Part shown: positions 48,010 through 57,989 of the stretch, one piece after another
Layout: each line of letters begins with the position of its first letter
Numbering within the stretch: the first letter of the stretch is position 1
Translations under genes and position numbers: made by a program
The notes under the pieces: generated by a model
Told to the model about the DNA's origin: nothing
The model's database searches: none
What the model saw: only the letters and a program-made list of their open reading frames with translations
Assembly (NCBI GenBank): GCA_947846985.1
Contig: CANTUZ010000014.1
Coordinates: 6,264,485-6,328,484 of the forward strand
Direction: 5' to 3'
Length of the DNA: 64,000 bases
DNA from: Fratercula arctica
Lineage: Eukaryota > Chordata > Aves > Charadriiformes > Alcidae

Positions 48010-49262
48010 GTGACCTTCCCCATCAGCACGGAGTATTGTGGAGCTTGAGTGACTGTAGTCACGGGGTGGATTATGTGGAATAATTGCTATATTGACCAAA
48101 AATGCAAAAGTATGGCACTGTTCACACATTAAGGAGAAGTATAAAACCAAGAGGCTTCTGAGGTAGAAAACAGCTGCGGCCGGCATGAAGAATAGAACAT
48201 CCGCGGTTCCCTGTACAAGGATGCTTGCGAAGCTACATGAGACACGGGACGGAAGGTAACTATTCCGTGGCCTTGTCTTATGCAGGTACAGGAACGAGAC
48301 GGTACCATGAAACAGATAAGCGGCCCAACAAGCTTACTGCGGAACAGATAAGTTGCCTACTCGCTACCCTGAGCCAACACTTTGTCAAATTTTGATGAAA
48401 TGCTGTCCTTTGTGCGAACTTTGCTCATTACAATGACATTATAATACCAAAACACACCTCCGTCCCAAAGGCTACCCGCCTCCGAGGTGCGACCGCTCCT
48501 CCTGGAGTCTGCGCCCCGAATTTTTCATAAACTCGACCTTTAGTTGTGAAGTGAGAGAATTTTACACCAATCATAATAGAAGCGTGTATGACTAAAGTCA
48601 CTCAAACTCCACCTTGAAGATAACAAATAGTATAAAAACAGCCCGAGAGAGGGGGGATATCAAGGAAGACACCATCGCGAACAAGTCGAGGAGAACTCCA
48701 TCGCCGACTCCCGGGATCAGTCGACGGGCTGAGCCTTTCCTCCCCCCCGCAGGGACGCCTTCGGGTAAGACTTAGGTTATACCGAGCGTTTCCTCGGGGA
48801 ACTTAGAAATCTCTCTAAAGAGTCTCCTTCCTGTATTTATAGCCAGGCCGTATCGTTTACAACTTTGTCGCGCGTTTTGTATATTTAACAACACTTTTGT
48901 TTGCACGTGCTTTGCAAAAACTGTATTTATCACCATCAATCCTAAGAACCGATACATCTGTCACTTAAATAAACCCCACTGTTTAAGTAGCTGCTCGTTT
49001 CGGTTCCTCATTGAACGCGACCAAAGACTCGAGAGCAGCCGTGCTGGTTCGTGAGCACGACGAGACTGAAGGTGCCGCCCGCTATCAGTGCACCCAAATC
49101 GTGACAGTTTAATAGATTAAACGCGACCGGACCGATCGTGCTGGATTGGGCATCGCTCACAATTTAAACCCAGGCGCCCCCAGCCTCCCGCCTGGGTGAG
49201 GGGGGTTACAGCACCAGGGGGTTTCTCTTCTGCCAAAACCGCTTTGCCCCTTTCACACAACC
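48010..49262 (+). repeat. 3' LTR region
   Basis: Contains TATAAAA at 48,140-48,146, TATAAAAACA at 48,631-48,640, the AATAAA signal at 48,968-48,973 and the U5-like end at 49,086-49,262. The left boundary is approximate. Two TATA-like stretches may mean two partly overlapping or rearranged LTR pieces. Confidence 0.5.
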
Positions 49263-49289
49263 GGGGGACACACAACAGGTGACACCCCG

Positions 49290-49975
49290 TCTCGGGACAC
49301 TCGCCAATATCCATCCACCCACCCCATGGACACAGGCGGATGAGTGACACCTGGGCCCAGGACCCCCGCACCCATGGACACGGCTGTCCGGGACACCCCA
49401 GGGGACCCAGGACCCCCCACCCATGGACCCAGGCATCCGAGCGACACCCAGGGGACCCAGATGTCCAGGAGACCCCATGGGACCCAGGTGTCTGGGTGAC
49501 ACCCAGTCCCAGGACCCCCCCCATAACCCCCCACCACCCATGGACCCAGCTGTCCGGGTGACACCCAGGGGACCCAGGACCCCCCATTAACCCCCCATCA
49601 CCCATGGACACAGGTGTCCGGGCGACACCTGGGCCCCCTACCCCTGCACTCATGGACACGGGTGTCTGGGAGACCCCAGGGGACCCAGGACCCCCCCCCC
49701 AGGACCCCCCCACCCATGGACACCAGCATCTGGGTGACACCCGGTCCAGGGACCCCCCCATAACCCCCCACCCATGGACCCAGGCATCCAGGTGACACCC
49801 AGGGGACCCAGATGGCCAGGAGACCCCATAGGACCCAGGCATCTGGGTGACACCCGGTCCCAGGACCCCCCCCATAACCCCCCACCCATGGACCCAGGCA
49901 TCCAGGTGACACCCAGGGGACCCAGGACCCCCCATTAACCCCCCATCACCCATGGACACAGGGGGACAGGTGACA
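49290..49975. repeat. Minisatellite of ~50-130-bp units
   Basis: Imperfect tandem units containing CACCCATGGAC, CAGGCATC and GGGTGACACC-CAGGGGACCC fill the gap between the LTR element and the BAX promoter. ORFs through it are repeat products. Confidence 0.8.
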
Positions 49976-50092
49976 ACCAGGGGCCCCAGCAGCACCCCCC
50001 TCCCCCGGGCCCCCTTTACCCCCCCCGGGGCTCCTTGTTCCCCCTGTGACCCCCCCCTTCCCCCGGGACCCCTTCCCGCCACCCCCGCCGCC

Positions 50093-50212
50093 CATCACGT
50101 GACGGGGGCGCGCCCTTTCCCGCCGCTCATCACGTGACGGGGGCGCGCCCTTTCCCGCCGCTCATCACGTGACCGAGGCGCGCCCTTTCCCGCCGCTCAT
50201 CACGTGACGCCG
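50093..50212 (+). promoter_or_regulatory. BAX promoter: 35-bp tandem repeats with CACGTG and E2F-like sites
   Basis: Three full 35-bp units (50,093, 50,128 and 50,163) and a partial fourth (50,198) lie just before the BAX start codon. Each carries TCACGTGA, a palindromic E-box of the USF/MiT-TFE (CLEAR) type. The three full units also carry GGCGCGCC and TTTCCCGCC, an E2F-like site. There is no TATA box. Spacing between E-boxes is exactly 35 bp. Confidence 0.75.
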
Positions 50213-50234
50213 TCATCACGCCGTGCGGGCGGCG

Positions 50235-51716
50235 ATGGCGGCGGCCCAGCGGAGCGGCGGCAGAGGAGGAAGCGGAGGAGGAAGCACCGGCGGCAGCACC
50301 GGCGGCGAGGCCGGGTACGGCTCCGGCGGCCGAGAGCCCGTCCCGCCCCCCGGGGGCGGCGGTGAGTGCGGGGGGGGCGGGGAGGGCGGCGGGAAGGGAC
50401 CCCCCGGGGGTTCGCGGCCTGTGCAGGCCGCCCCCCCGCTTCTCGGTGTCCTCCCCCCCCCCCCCCCAAACTCTCCGTTCCCCCCCCCCATTCTCCGCAG
50501 GGGCCTCGTCGGACCAGATCATGCAGACGGGGGCGATCCTGCTGCGGGGGTGAGTTGGGGGGGGAGGAGCCCCTGTCGGCAGGGGGCTGGAGGGCTCGGA
50601 TGGAGCCCCCCCGGCTGACAGGGGGTTTGGAGGGGGCGGTGTGTGGATGCCCCAGGGGGTTTGGGGAGGGAGGGGGGGGAGACCTTTGCGGGTGTGTCGC
50701 CGTCGTCCCCCAGGTTCATTCAGGACCGCGTGGAGCGTTGCGGGGACCCCCAGGCCTTGGCCTTGAGCCAGGCGGAGCTGGGGGGGTCCCAAATTTCTGA
50801 CCTCCCCTCCCCGGACACCAAACGCCTGAGCGAGGTCCTGTGCCACATCGCTGACGAGCTTGACAACAACACCAAGCTCCAGAGGTAAAAAAAAAAGGGG
50901 TGTCCCCCCCCCCCCAAAGGGTGTCACCCCCTTCTCGTGGTGACCCCCCCTCGTTTTAATCGTGCCCCCCCCCAGAGTGATTGAGCAGGTGAGGTCCCAG
51001 CCCGACAAAGAGCTGCTCTTCCGCGTGGCTGCCGACATGTTCGCTGATGGCACCTTCACCTGGGGCCGCGTCATCACCTTCTTATATTTCGCCTGCAAAC
51101 TGGTGTCAAAGGTGGGTGCCCCCCCCCGCCCCGAGCCCCCCCCCCCCCCCCCCCCCCCCCGACCTTGTGACAACCCCACCGCCCCCCACCCCCCCAACGT
51201 CAATTTTTTCCAGGCGTTTTGCAACCGAGTGCCGGAATTGGCGCGCACCATCCTGGTCTGGACCATGGAATACCTGCGGGATCACATCGTGGCATGGATT
51301 CAGGCGCAAGGAGGATGGGTGAGGCTTTTTTCTGGGGGGTGGGGGAAGGGGGGGCACGGGGGGGCACAAGCTGGACCCTTTTTGCCCCACCCCCCCCCCC
51401 AAAACACCCCCCGGGGGGGGGGGGGGGGGAGAGTTGGGTTGATTTTTGGCCCCTAAAAGATGCTCTGGAGCGGGAAGGTTTTAATCGGGGCAGTTTTTGG
51501 GGGGAGGGGGAAATGATGGCCCCCCCTTCTAATACCCCCCCCTTGCCCCCCCATATCCCTCTATTTATCTTCACCCCAACCTGATGCCCCCCCCCATTTT
51601 GCCCCCCCCCCCAGGAAGGACTCCTCTCTTACTTAAGCAGCCCCACCCGGCGAACCATCACCATCGTCACCGCCAGCGTCCTGGTGGCTTCACTCACCAT
51701 CTGGAAGATGTCATAG
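50235..51716 (+). CDS. BAX: BAX, apoptosis regulator, 229 aa
   Basis: BAX is the BCL2-family effector that oligomerises in the outer mitochondrial membrane and releases cytochrome c. Six exons join in frame with GT-AG sites: 50235-50361, 50501-50549, 50714-50884, 50976-51111, 51214-51318, 51615-51716. Exon phases match the mammalian gene. Order: a Gly/Ser-rich N-terminus (residues 1-42, longer than in mammals); helix 1 around SSDQIMQTGAILLRGFIQDR; BH3 at 97-111 (LSEVLCHIADELDNN); BH1 at about 138-158 (FADGTFTWGRV); BH2 with WIQAQGGWEGLLSYL; C-terminal anchor 208-227 ending ASLTIWKMS. Two family positions differ: the BH3 glycine before Asp is Ala105, and NWGR is TWGR. Introns are 85-300 bp and packed with C/G homopolymers, which explains why such genes drop out of bird assemblies. 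The identification is firm from length, domain order and the tail. Confidence 0.95.
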
Positions 51717-52429
51717 AATTTTTGGGGGGGGGGGCGCCGGAACCCCACCCTGCTGGCAGGGATGGTGCTGACCCCCCCCCACCCCAATTCCCCCCTCCAG
51801 CCCCTTGGGTGCTGTGCCTTGAAGGGGGGGGAGCTTTTTAACAAATAATTCTTTGTTAATTGTGAATTTTTTTGGGGGGGGAGGGGTGATAAACTGGGAG
51901 GGGCGGCTGAGCTGGGGGGGGGCACCCCCCTCCCCCCCCCCAGACCCCGCAAAAGTGTGTGAAGGCACTCAGGACCCTGCTGGATTTTTGGGGGGAGGGG
52001 ACACACACAGCTTCACACCCCCCCCCCCAAAAAAACCGCAGGCTCCCCCAGCCTTGGAGCGGTTTGACCTCAGGGTTTGGAGGGGCTTCAGGGGTGTGTC
52101 CCCCCCCAAAAAATGGGGGGGGGTTTTGGGGGGAGGGTTGCAGCCATGGCTGCAGGTCGGGTATTTATTGTCCCCCCCCTTGTGCAATACCTCCCCCTTC
52201 CCCGAGGGGGGGGGGGCTGTCCCCATTTACCCCCCAACTTTGCAATCAAGCGTCCCTAAAGGGGGGGGGGGGGCGCACAGACTGATGCCCCCCCCCTCAC
52301 TGTTGTGGAGGGGTGATGTCATGAAATGATGTTATGGGGGGGGGGGGGGCTCTCCTTTTGCTTTTATTTGTGCCCCCCCCCCATTTTTTTGATACAAAAT
52401 AGGGTATCTCAGGGATTTTCATGTCTGCA

Positions 52430-52435
52430 AATAAA
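52430..52435 (+). terminator. BAX poly(A) signal AATAAA
   Basis: First AATAAA on the plus strand after the BAX stop codon, about 715 bp downstream and beyond several homopolymer runs. Confidence 0.55.
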
Positions 52436-53189
52436 AAGGGGAAACTGAGGCACGTGAGGTTTCTTGCGGGGGGGCGGGGGGAGCAGAGCGTGTGTGTGTG
52501 TGTCCCCCCCCCATATTATTCTGCTCCCCACCCCCACCCCAAAACCCCCTTGGGGGGCCCTGAAGGGTGGGACGGCACCTTGTCACCGCGCAGTCCGTGT
52601 CCCGTCCCCCGGCCCCCCCCCACCACAGAGCACCCAGGTGTCGCTGCAGGGGGGTGTCAAATGGGGGGGGGGGCTCCAGGACACGCCTTGGGGGGGCACG
52701 GGGAGGGATTTGCGTCGGGGGGGGGGGCGGGATTTGTGTCGCAGGGGAGGGGTTACTTTCGCTTTCCCTTTCTGGGTGAATGGGGGGGGGTTGGGGGGTG
52801 TCTGGGTGCCTTCTGGGGGGGGTGGGGGGGTCCTTTCTTTGGGGGGGGCAGTTATGGGGCTGGGGGGGTGTGTGTGTGCCCCCCGTTTTCTTCCTCTGTG
52901 TGCCCCCCCTCCCCCCCAAGGTGGCAAGAGCATCGTGCGGATCGGGGGGCCCTGCTGTGGGGGGGAGTTTAGGGGTCCCTAATTTTGGGGGGGGAGAGCG
53001 GGGGGGATTTTTGGGTCCCTGGGGTGGGGCAGGAAGGCCCCCCCCCCTTCCCCCCCTTTTTGCCCTTTTTTTGCCTCCCTTTTTCCCCCTTTTTTTAATT
53101 TTTTTGCCCCCCCCTCCCCGGTTTATTCTCACCCTGCTGGAGCCTGGGGGGCGGGCAGGCGCCTCCCCCGTTACCCCCCCCAGGATTTG

Positions 53190-53484
53190 GCGGGGGGGGG
53201 GACAGATGGACGACGATGACACCCCCCCGGCTCTGCCCCGCTGTCCTGCGCATCGAGGAGCACCTCAGCCGGGACCCTGACGTGGAAAGGTGTGACCCCC
53301 CCCCCCCCTCAAAAAAATTTAGGGACGCCCCCCCACCCTATAACCCCCCACCCCCTGACAGTGCTGGAGGGTGCCCCCCCCTGCCCCGGGGGGGCGCTGG
53401 CTGAGCAGCTCTTTAATTAACGACTGCGTTAATTGGGGCCGTGTCCTCCTCGTCTTCTGCTTCGCCCACGGGGTGGGGCGGCAG
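53190..53484 (+). CDS. Partial BCL2-family gene: BH1-containing exon and preceding exon
   Basis: The exon ending at 53,484 (donor CAG-GTGGGA) reads SSSLINDCVNWGRVLLVFCF, then AHGVGRQ. NWGR within a hydrophobic helix is the BH1 signature, and the exon ends in phase 0, as the BH1 exon of BAX does. About 90 bp upstream, 53,219-53,290 reads PPRLCPAVLRIEEHLSRDPD, then a GTGTGA donor, and could be the preceding exon. A poly-C run before it may hide a frame error. I find no BH2 or membrane-anchor exon downstream, so the gene is incomplete here or obscured by homopolymers. It is not a copy of BAX. I cannot name the family member. Confidence 0.45.
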
Positions 53485-54132
53485 GTGGGAGGGGGCCTTT
53501 GGGTGGGGGGGGGGCACCCTAAGCGGGGGGGGCCCTGGGTGCCTGGGTCCCCTTTGGGGGGGTCCTGGGTGCCCCTCGGGGGGGTGTTTTGAATGCCTGG
53601 GTCCCCTTGGGGGGGGTCCTGGGTGCTCCTGGGGGGGGGATCCAGATGCCTGGGTTCCCCTGGGGGGATCTTGGGTCCTTTTGGGGGGGGGTCCTGGGTG
53701 CCCTTGGGAGGGTCCTGGGGGGGGGGGTCCTGGGTGCTTGGATCCCCCTGGGGGGGTTCTGGGTCCTTTTGGTGGGGGGTCCCCAATGCCTGAGTCCCCT
53801 TGGGGGGGGCTCCTAGGTGCCTGGATCCCTTTGGGGGGGGTCCTGGGTGCCCTTGGGGGGGGGGTCCTAGGTGCTGGGGTCCCCTTGTGGGTGGGTGGGT
53901 GGGGGAGGGAGGTGTCCCCTTGGGTGCCCCTCCCCCCCCCCGATGTGCCCCCCCGCTTTCCCCCCCCCCCCGCTTTCCCCCCCCCCCCAGGCCCATCACT
54001 TCCTGGGGGCAGAGGAGGCCCTGCCACCTCGGGGCCGGGGGGGGGGGGGGGGGGCATTTTTAGGGGGAGGGTCACAATTATGGGGGGCGGGGGGCACATG
54101 ATTTTGGGCGTCGCGGGATTCTGCGCCCCCAG

Positions 54133-54173
54133 ATGCGCCGGGGGGGGGACGCGTCCTGCTGCGGGATGGCAAG
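54133..54173 (+). pseudogene. Ferritin-like exon 2 end (frame needs one base)
   Basis: Between CCCCCAG and AAG-GTTTTG, the sequence reads QMRRGG in one frame and RVLLRDGK in the next, joined at a run of nine G. Together these resemble the end of ferritin exon 2 (pattern Q-x-x-RGGR-hydrophobic-x-x-D-x-K, followed by an intron in all vertebrate ferritins). A one-base error or mutation in the G run would explain the break. The rest of the exon is not recognisable. Confidence 0.35.
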
Positions 54174-54959
54174 GTTTTGGGGGGGGGGGGGGGGGGGCAG
54201 ACTGCATTTGGAGGGGCTCCAGGGTGTGGTTGGGGGGGGGGGGGGGGCTACAATTATGGTGGGGGGGAACAACTATAGGGGGGTCCTTGGTTCTGTTGGG
54301 GTGCGTTTGGGGGGGGGGGGGCACATCTCTGGGAGGGCCTGGGCTGAATGGGGGAGGGGTACAACTTTATGGGGGGGCACAATTATAGGGAGGGGTCACA
54401 ACTACGTTTGGGGGTCACAATTATGGGGGGGGCACAACTATAGGGGGTTCCTGGGTTGTGTTTGGAGGGGGGGGGCACATGTTTGGGGGGGCCTGGGCTG
54501 AATTCGGGGGGGCACAACTATGTGGGGGGGGGCACAATTATTGGGGGGGTGCCTAAATAGGGGAGACATGGTCACAGGGGGGATGCCCCCCTTTTTCCCC
54601 TGGGGTGCCCCCCCCATTTTTCTTTGGGGTCCCCCCCCTAAGGTGCGCCCCTCCCCCCCCCACCCAGGGTCTGACCCCCCCATCCTTCTTTTCCCGCCCC
54701 CATCCTGAGCATCCCCATCCTGGTCCTTGTCGTTCCCTCGGGGTCTCCAGCTGGTCCTGGGGGTCCCTGTGGCCCCCCCCAATCCCCCCCCCAACCCTTT
54801 CCTGACCGCCCCCCCCCTTAGCCCTCCTTTCCCCGCCATCCCTCTTCCCCCCCCCCCAACCCTGAGCATCCCCAACCTCTTTCCCTCCCTTGGGGGCTCC
54901 AGCTGACCCTGGGGGTCCCTGTGCCCCCCCCCAACCCATTCCTGACCCCCCCCCAGCCC

Positions 54960-55970
54960 TTTTTTCCCCCCCGAGCCCCCCCATCCTTCTTTTCCCCCCC
55001 CATCCTTCTTCCCCCCCCCCCATCCTTCTTTTCCCCCCCCCTCCTTCTTTTCCCCCCCCCTCCTTCTTTTCCCCCCCCATCCTTCTTTTCCCCCCCCCTC
55101 CTTCTTTTCCCCCCCCCTCCTTCTTTTCCCCCCCCCTCCTTCTTTTCCCCCCCCCTCCTTCTTTTCCCCCCCCCTCCTTCTTTTCCCCCCCCTCCTTCTT
55201 TTCCCCCCTTCTTCTTTTCCCCCCTTCTTCTTTTCCCCCCTTCTTCTTTTCCCCCCTTCTTCTTTTCCCCCCCTTCTTCTTTTCCCCCCTTCTTCTTTTC
55301 CCCCCTTCTTCTTTTCCCCCCTTCTTCTTTTCCCCCCCTTCTTCTTTTCCCCCCTTCTTCTTTTCCCCCCCCCTCCTTCTTTTCCCCCCCCCTCCTTCTT
55401 TTCCCCCCCCCTCCTTCTTTTCCCCCCCCCTCCTTCTTTTCCCCCCCCCCTTCTTTTCCCCCCTTCTTCTTTTCCCCCCTTCTTCTTTTCCCCCCTTCTT
55501 CTTTTCCCCCCCTTCTTCTTTTCCCCCCTTCTTCTTTTCCCCCCTTCTTCTTTTCCCCCCTTCTTCTTTTCCCCCCTTCTTCTTTTCCCCCCCTTCTTCT
55601 TTTCCCCCCCCCTTCTTCTTTTCCCACCCCCCTCCTTCTTTCCCCCCCCCCTCCTTCTTTCCCCCCCCCCTCCTTCTTTTCCCCCCCCCCTCCTTCTTTT
55701 CCCCCCCCTCCTTCTTTTCCCCCCTCCTTCTTTTCCCCCCTTCTTCTTTTCCCCCCTTCTTCTTTTCCCCTCCCCTCCTTCTTTTCCCCCCCCATCCTTC
55801 TTTTCCCCCCCCCATCCTTCTTTTCCCCCCCCCTCCTTCTTTTCCCCCCCCCTCCTTCTTTCCCCCCCCCCTCCTTCTTTCCCCCCCCCCTCCTTCTTTC
55901 CCCCCCCCCTCCTTCTTTCCCCCCCCCCTCCTTCTTTCCCCCCCCCCTCCTTCTTCCCCCCATCCCCAAG
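54960..55970. repeat. Polypyrimidine minisatellite (CTTCTTTTC with C runs)
   Basis: About 1 kb of 14-19-bp units, CTTCTTTTCCCCC plus a variable number of C, with almost no purine on the plus strand. Similar looser DNA flanks it from 54,600 to 56,280. Long Lys/Arg/Gly ORFs on the minus strand and Pro/Phe ORFs on the plus strand come from this repeat. Confidence 0.9.
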
Positions 55971-56284
55971 CATCCCCCATCCCCAGTCCCTCCAGCTGGC
56001 CCTGGGGGTCCCTGTGCCCCCCCCAAAACCCCCCATCCCTCTCTCCACCCCCCTCCCTGACCATCCCCCCATTTCTCCCCCCCCCACCGAGCCCCCCCAT
56101 CCTTCTTCCCCCCCCCCCCCCCCCCCCCCCCATCCTGAGCATCCCCAGTCCCTCCCTTGGGGTCTCCAGCTGGCTCTGGGGGTCCCTGTGCCCCCCCCAA
56201 ACCCCCCCCGTCCCTCCCTGACCCCCCCACCCCCATTTTTTTTACCCCCCCACCCCCCATTTTTTTTGTGTCCCCCCCCCCCAC

Positions 56285-56588
56285 CTCTGCGCTTTCCTGG
56301 AGGAGCAGGTGAAGGCACTGGGCGACCACATCACCAACCTGCGGCGCCTGGGGAGGGGTCCGGGGGGGACCACCGACACACCCCCCCCCGGCCTGGCCAC
56401 AGCTAAAACCGTCCCCCCTCCCCAGCCACGGGCCCCTCCCTGGGATGACCCCCCCCCCACCAACCCCACAGGGCTTTATCCACCGCCCCCCCCAGATCCT
56501 GTAACCCACCCGCCCCACACTAAGGGGGTTGACCTGCTGGGGGTGGGGGGGGCGCCCCCCCCACCCCCCCCAGTGTGACTCCAATAAA
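56285..56588 (+). CDS. FTL: Ferritin-like last exon (FTL neighbour of BAX), possibly defective
   Basis: From 56,285 the sequence reads LCAFLEEQVKALGDHITNLR, then RLG. This matches the start of the last ferritin exon, which in vertebrates also begins at Leu-Cys and runs through helix D and its end. Relative to the family, about five residues after FLE are missing. The bases before the exon are AC in place of AG. After RLG the conserved C-terminal helix (GLxEYLF type) is absent, replaced by Pro-rich sequence to TGA at 56,576. AATAAA follows at 56,583. Exons 1 and 3 are not found. BAX and FTL are neighbours in mammals, which supports the call. It is either a damaged gene or one garbled by homopolymer errors. 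Confidence 0.5.
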
Positions 56589-57052
56589 GGGTCTGGCGTT
56601 TTCTCCATGTCTGCCCCCCCCCAACACACACGAGTCCCGTTTCCCCCCCGCACTGTGTGTCCTGTTTCCCCCCTCCCTGGGGGTCCAGCTCCCCCCCTCC
56701 AAGGCGTCCCATTTCCCTCCCCCGGGGTCCTGTTTCTCCCCCCACCAGGTGCTCTGAGGGGGGGGCTCAGGGGTCCTGCCCCATCTTGGGGGGGGGGATG
56801 GGGGGGCTTCTTCCCCCCCCCCGACATAGGGTGACCCCCAGGGTGACATGGAGGGGGGGGGGATGGATGGACAGACCCAGGGGCTGGGGGGACACAGACC
56901 CCTTGGAGACCACCATGGCGGGGGGAATAAAAAGGGGGGGCATATCTGGGGGCCTCCCCATCACCCTTTAATGGTGTCCCCCCACCCCGTGGCCACGTCC
57001 AGCTCCACACCCGCAGCAACGTGGCCACCTCCAGCCCCACACCAACAGCTCC

Positions 57053-57560
57053 GTGGCCACCTCCGGCATCTCCGTGGCCACCTCCAGGCCTCCCGGCATC
57101 TCCGTGGCCACCTCCAGGCCTCCCGGCATCTCCATGGCCACCTCTAGGCCTCCCGGCATCTCCGTGGCCACCTCTAGGCCTCCCGGCATCTCCGTGGCCA
57201 CCTCTAGGCCTCCCGGCATCTCCGTGGCCACCTCCAGGCCTCCCAGCATCTCCATGGCCACCTCTAGGCCTCCCGGCATCTCCGTGGCCACCTCTAGGCC
57301 TCCTGGCATCTCCGTGGCCACCTCTAGGCCTCCTGGCATCTCCGTGGCCACCTCTAGGCCTCCTGGCATCTCCATGGCCACCTCTAGGCCTCCCGGCATC
57401 TCCGTGGCCACCTCCAGCCCCACACCAACAGCTCCGTGGCCACCTCCGGCATCTCCATGGCCACCTCCAGGCCTCCCGGCATCTCCGTGGCCACCTTCAG
57501 CACCTCCGTGGCCACCTCCAGCCCCACACCAACAGCTCCGTGGCCACCTCTGGCACTCCC
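57053..57560. repeat. 30-bp minisatellite
   Basis: About a dozen units of GGCATCTCCGTGGCCACCTC-TAGGCCTCCC between about 57,066 and 57,418, then degenerate units mixed with CCCCACACCAACAGCTCCGT. Long ORFs over it are repeat products. Confidence 0.9.
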
Positions 57561-57569
57561 AGCATCTCC

Positions 57570-57965
57570 GTGGCCAGCTGCAGCCCCACACCGAGAGGTC
57601 CGCGTCCTTCTGCTGTTGGTGTCCCCAGAGCTGGAGGCAGAACTCCAGGTGGGATCTCCTTCCCTTTGGAAGACATCGTGTCCTGGATGACATCCCATCC
57701 CTCTGGGTGGCATCCCGTCCCCCTGGATGACATCCCGTCCCTCTGGGTGGCATGCCATCCCTGTGGATGGCCTCCTGTCTCTCTGGGTGACATCCCATCC
57801 CCCTGGCATGTCACCGCACCACCTCAGCTTGGTGTCATCAGCAAACTTGCCGAGAGTGCCCTCGATCCCACCGTTGATGGAGACGTTGAGCGGCACCGGT
57901 CCCAGTACAGCTCCCTGAGGGCCACCACTTGTCACCCCTCTCCATCTGGACACCGAGCCATTGAC
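57570..57965 (-). mobile_element. CR1 fragments, minus strand, with a short tandem repeat between
   Basis: 57,590-57,650 is the reverse complement of the CR1 piece around 39,590 (CAACAGCAGAAGGACACGG on minus). 57,820-57,965 is an inverted internal CR1 piece (TTGGTGTCATCAGCAAACTT). Between them 57,660-57,800 holds about eight alternating units of the type GACATCCC-TCCCTCTGGGTGGC. Confidence 0.65.
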
Positions 57966-57989
57966 CACCACCAAGCTGATGGGGAAGCG

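Larger units (their letters stand above)
45757..49262 (+). mobile_element. Compact LTR retroelement with coiled-coil and env-like regions (ENS-1/ERNI-like)
   Basis: About 175 bp at 45,757-45,930 recur as a direct repeat at 49,086-49,262. The left copy is followed at once by GAATTTGGCGTCGTCGG, a plausible primer-binding region, so these look like LTR ends, the left LTR cut down to its U5-like part. Between them are a coiled-coil ORF, a splice acceptor at 46,617, an envelope-like region and a long right LTR with TATA motifs (48,140 and 48,631) and AATAAA at 48,968. No protease, reverse transcriptase or integrase is recognisable. The combination of LTRs, one coiled-coil protein and env remnants resembles the avian ENS-1/ERNI (Soprano) elements; that assignment is an inference from layout and not from alignment. 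Confidence 0.65.

Noticed and set aside
49117..50082. 321-codon Gly/Pro/Trp ORF on minus
   Set aside because: Translation of the minisatellite between the LTR element and BAX.
52920..52985. Possible exon reading GKSIVRIGGPCCGG after the BAX poly(A) signal
   Set aside because: No convincing acceptor or family match; too short and surrounded by G runs.
53992..54045. Possible exon reading AHHFLGAEEALPPRGR
   Set aside because: It has an acceptor-like CAG, but could be forced to fit either ferritin exon 2 or the BCL2-like gene; no donor, so not annotated.
54438..57040. 626-740-codon Lys/Gly/Arg-rich minus-strand ORFs and matching Pro/Phe plus-strand ORFs
   Set aside because: Translation of the CTTCTTTTC polypyrimidine minisatellite; no stop codons can occur in such a repeat.
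57053..57560. CRISPR-like array of 30-bp repeats
   Set aside because: The repeats are contiguous with no unique spacers, and the genome is vertebrate.
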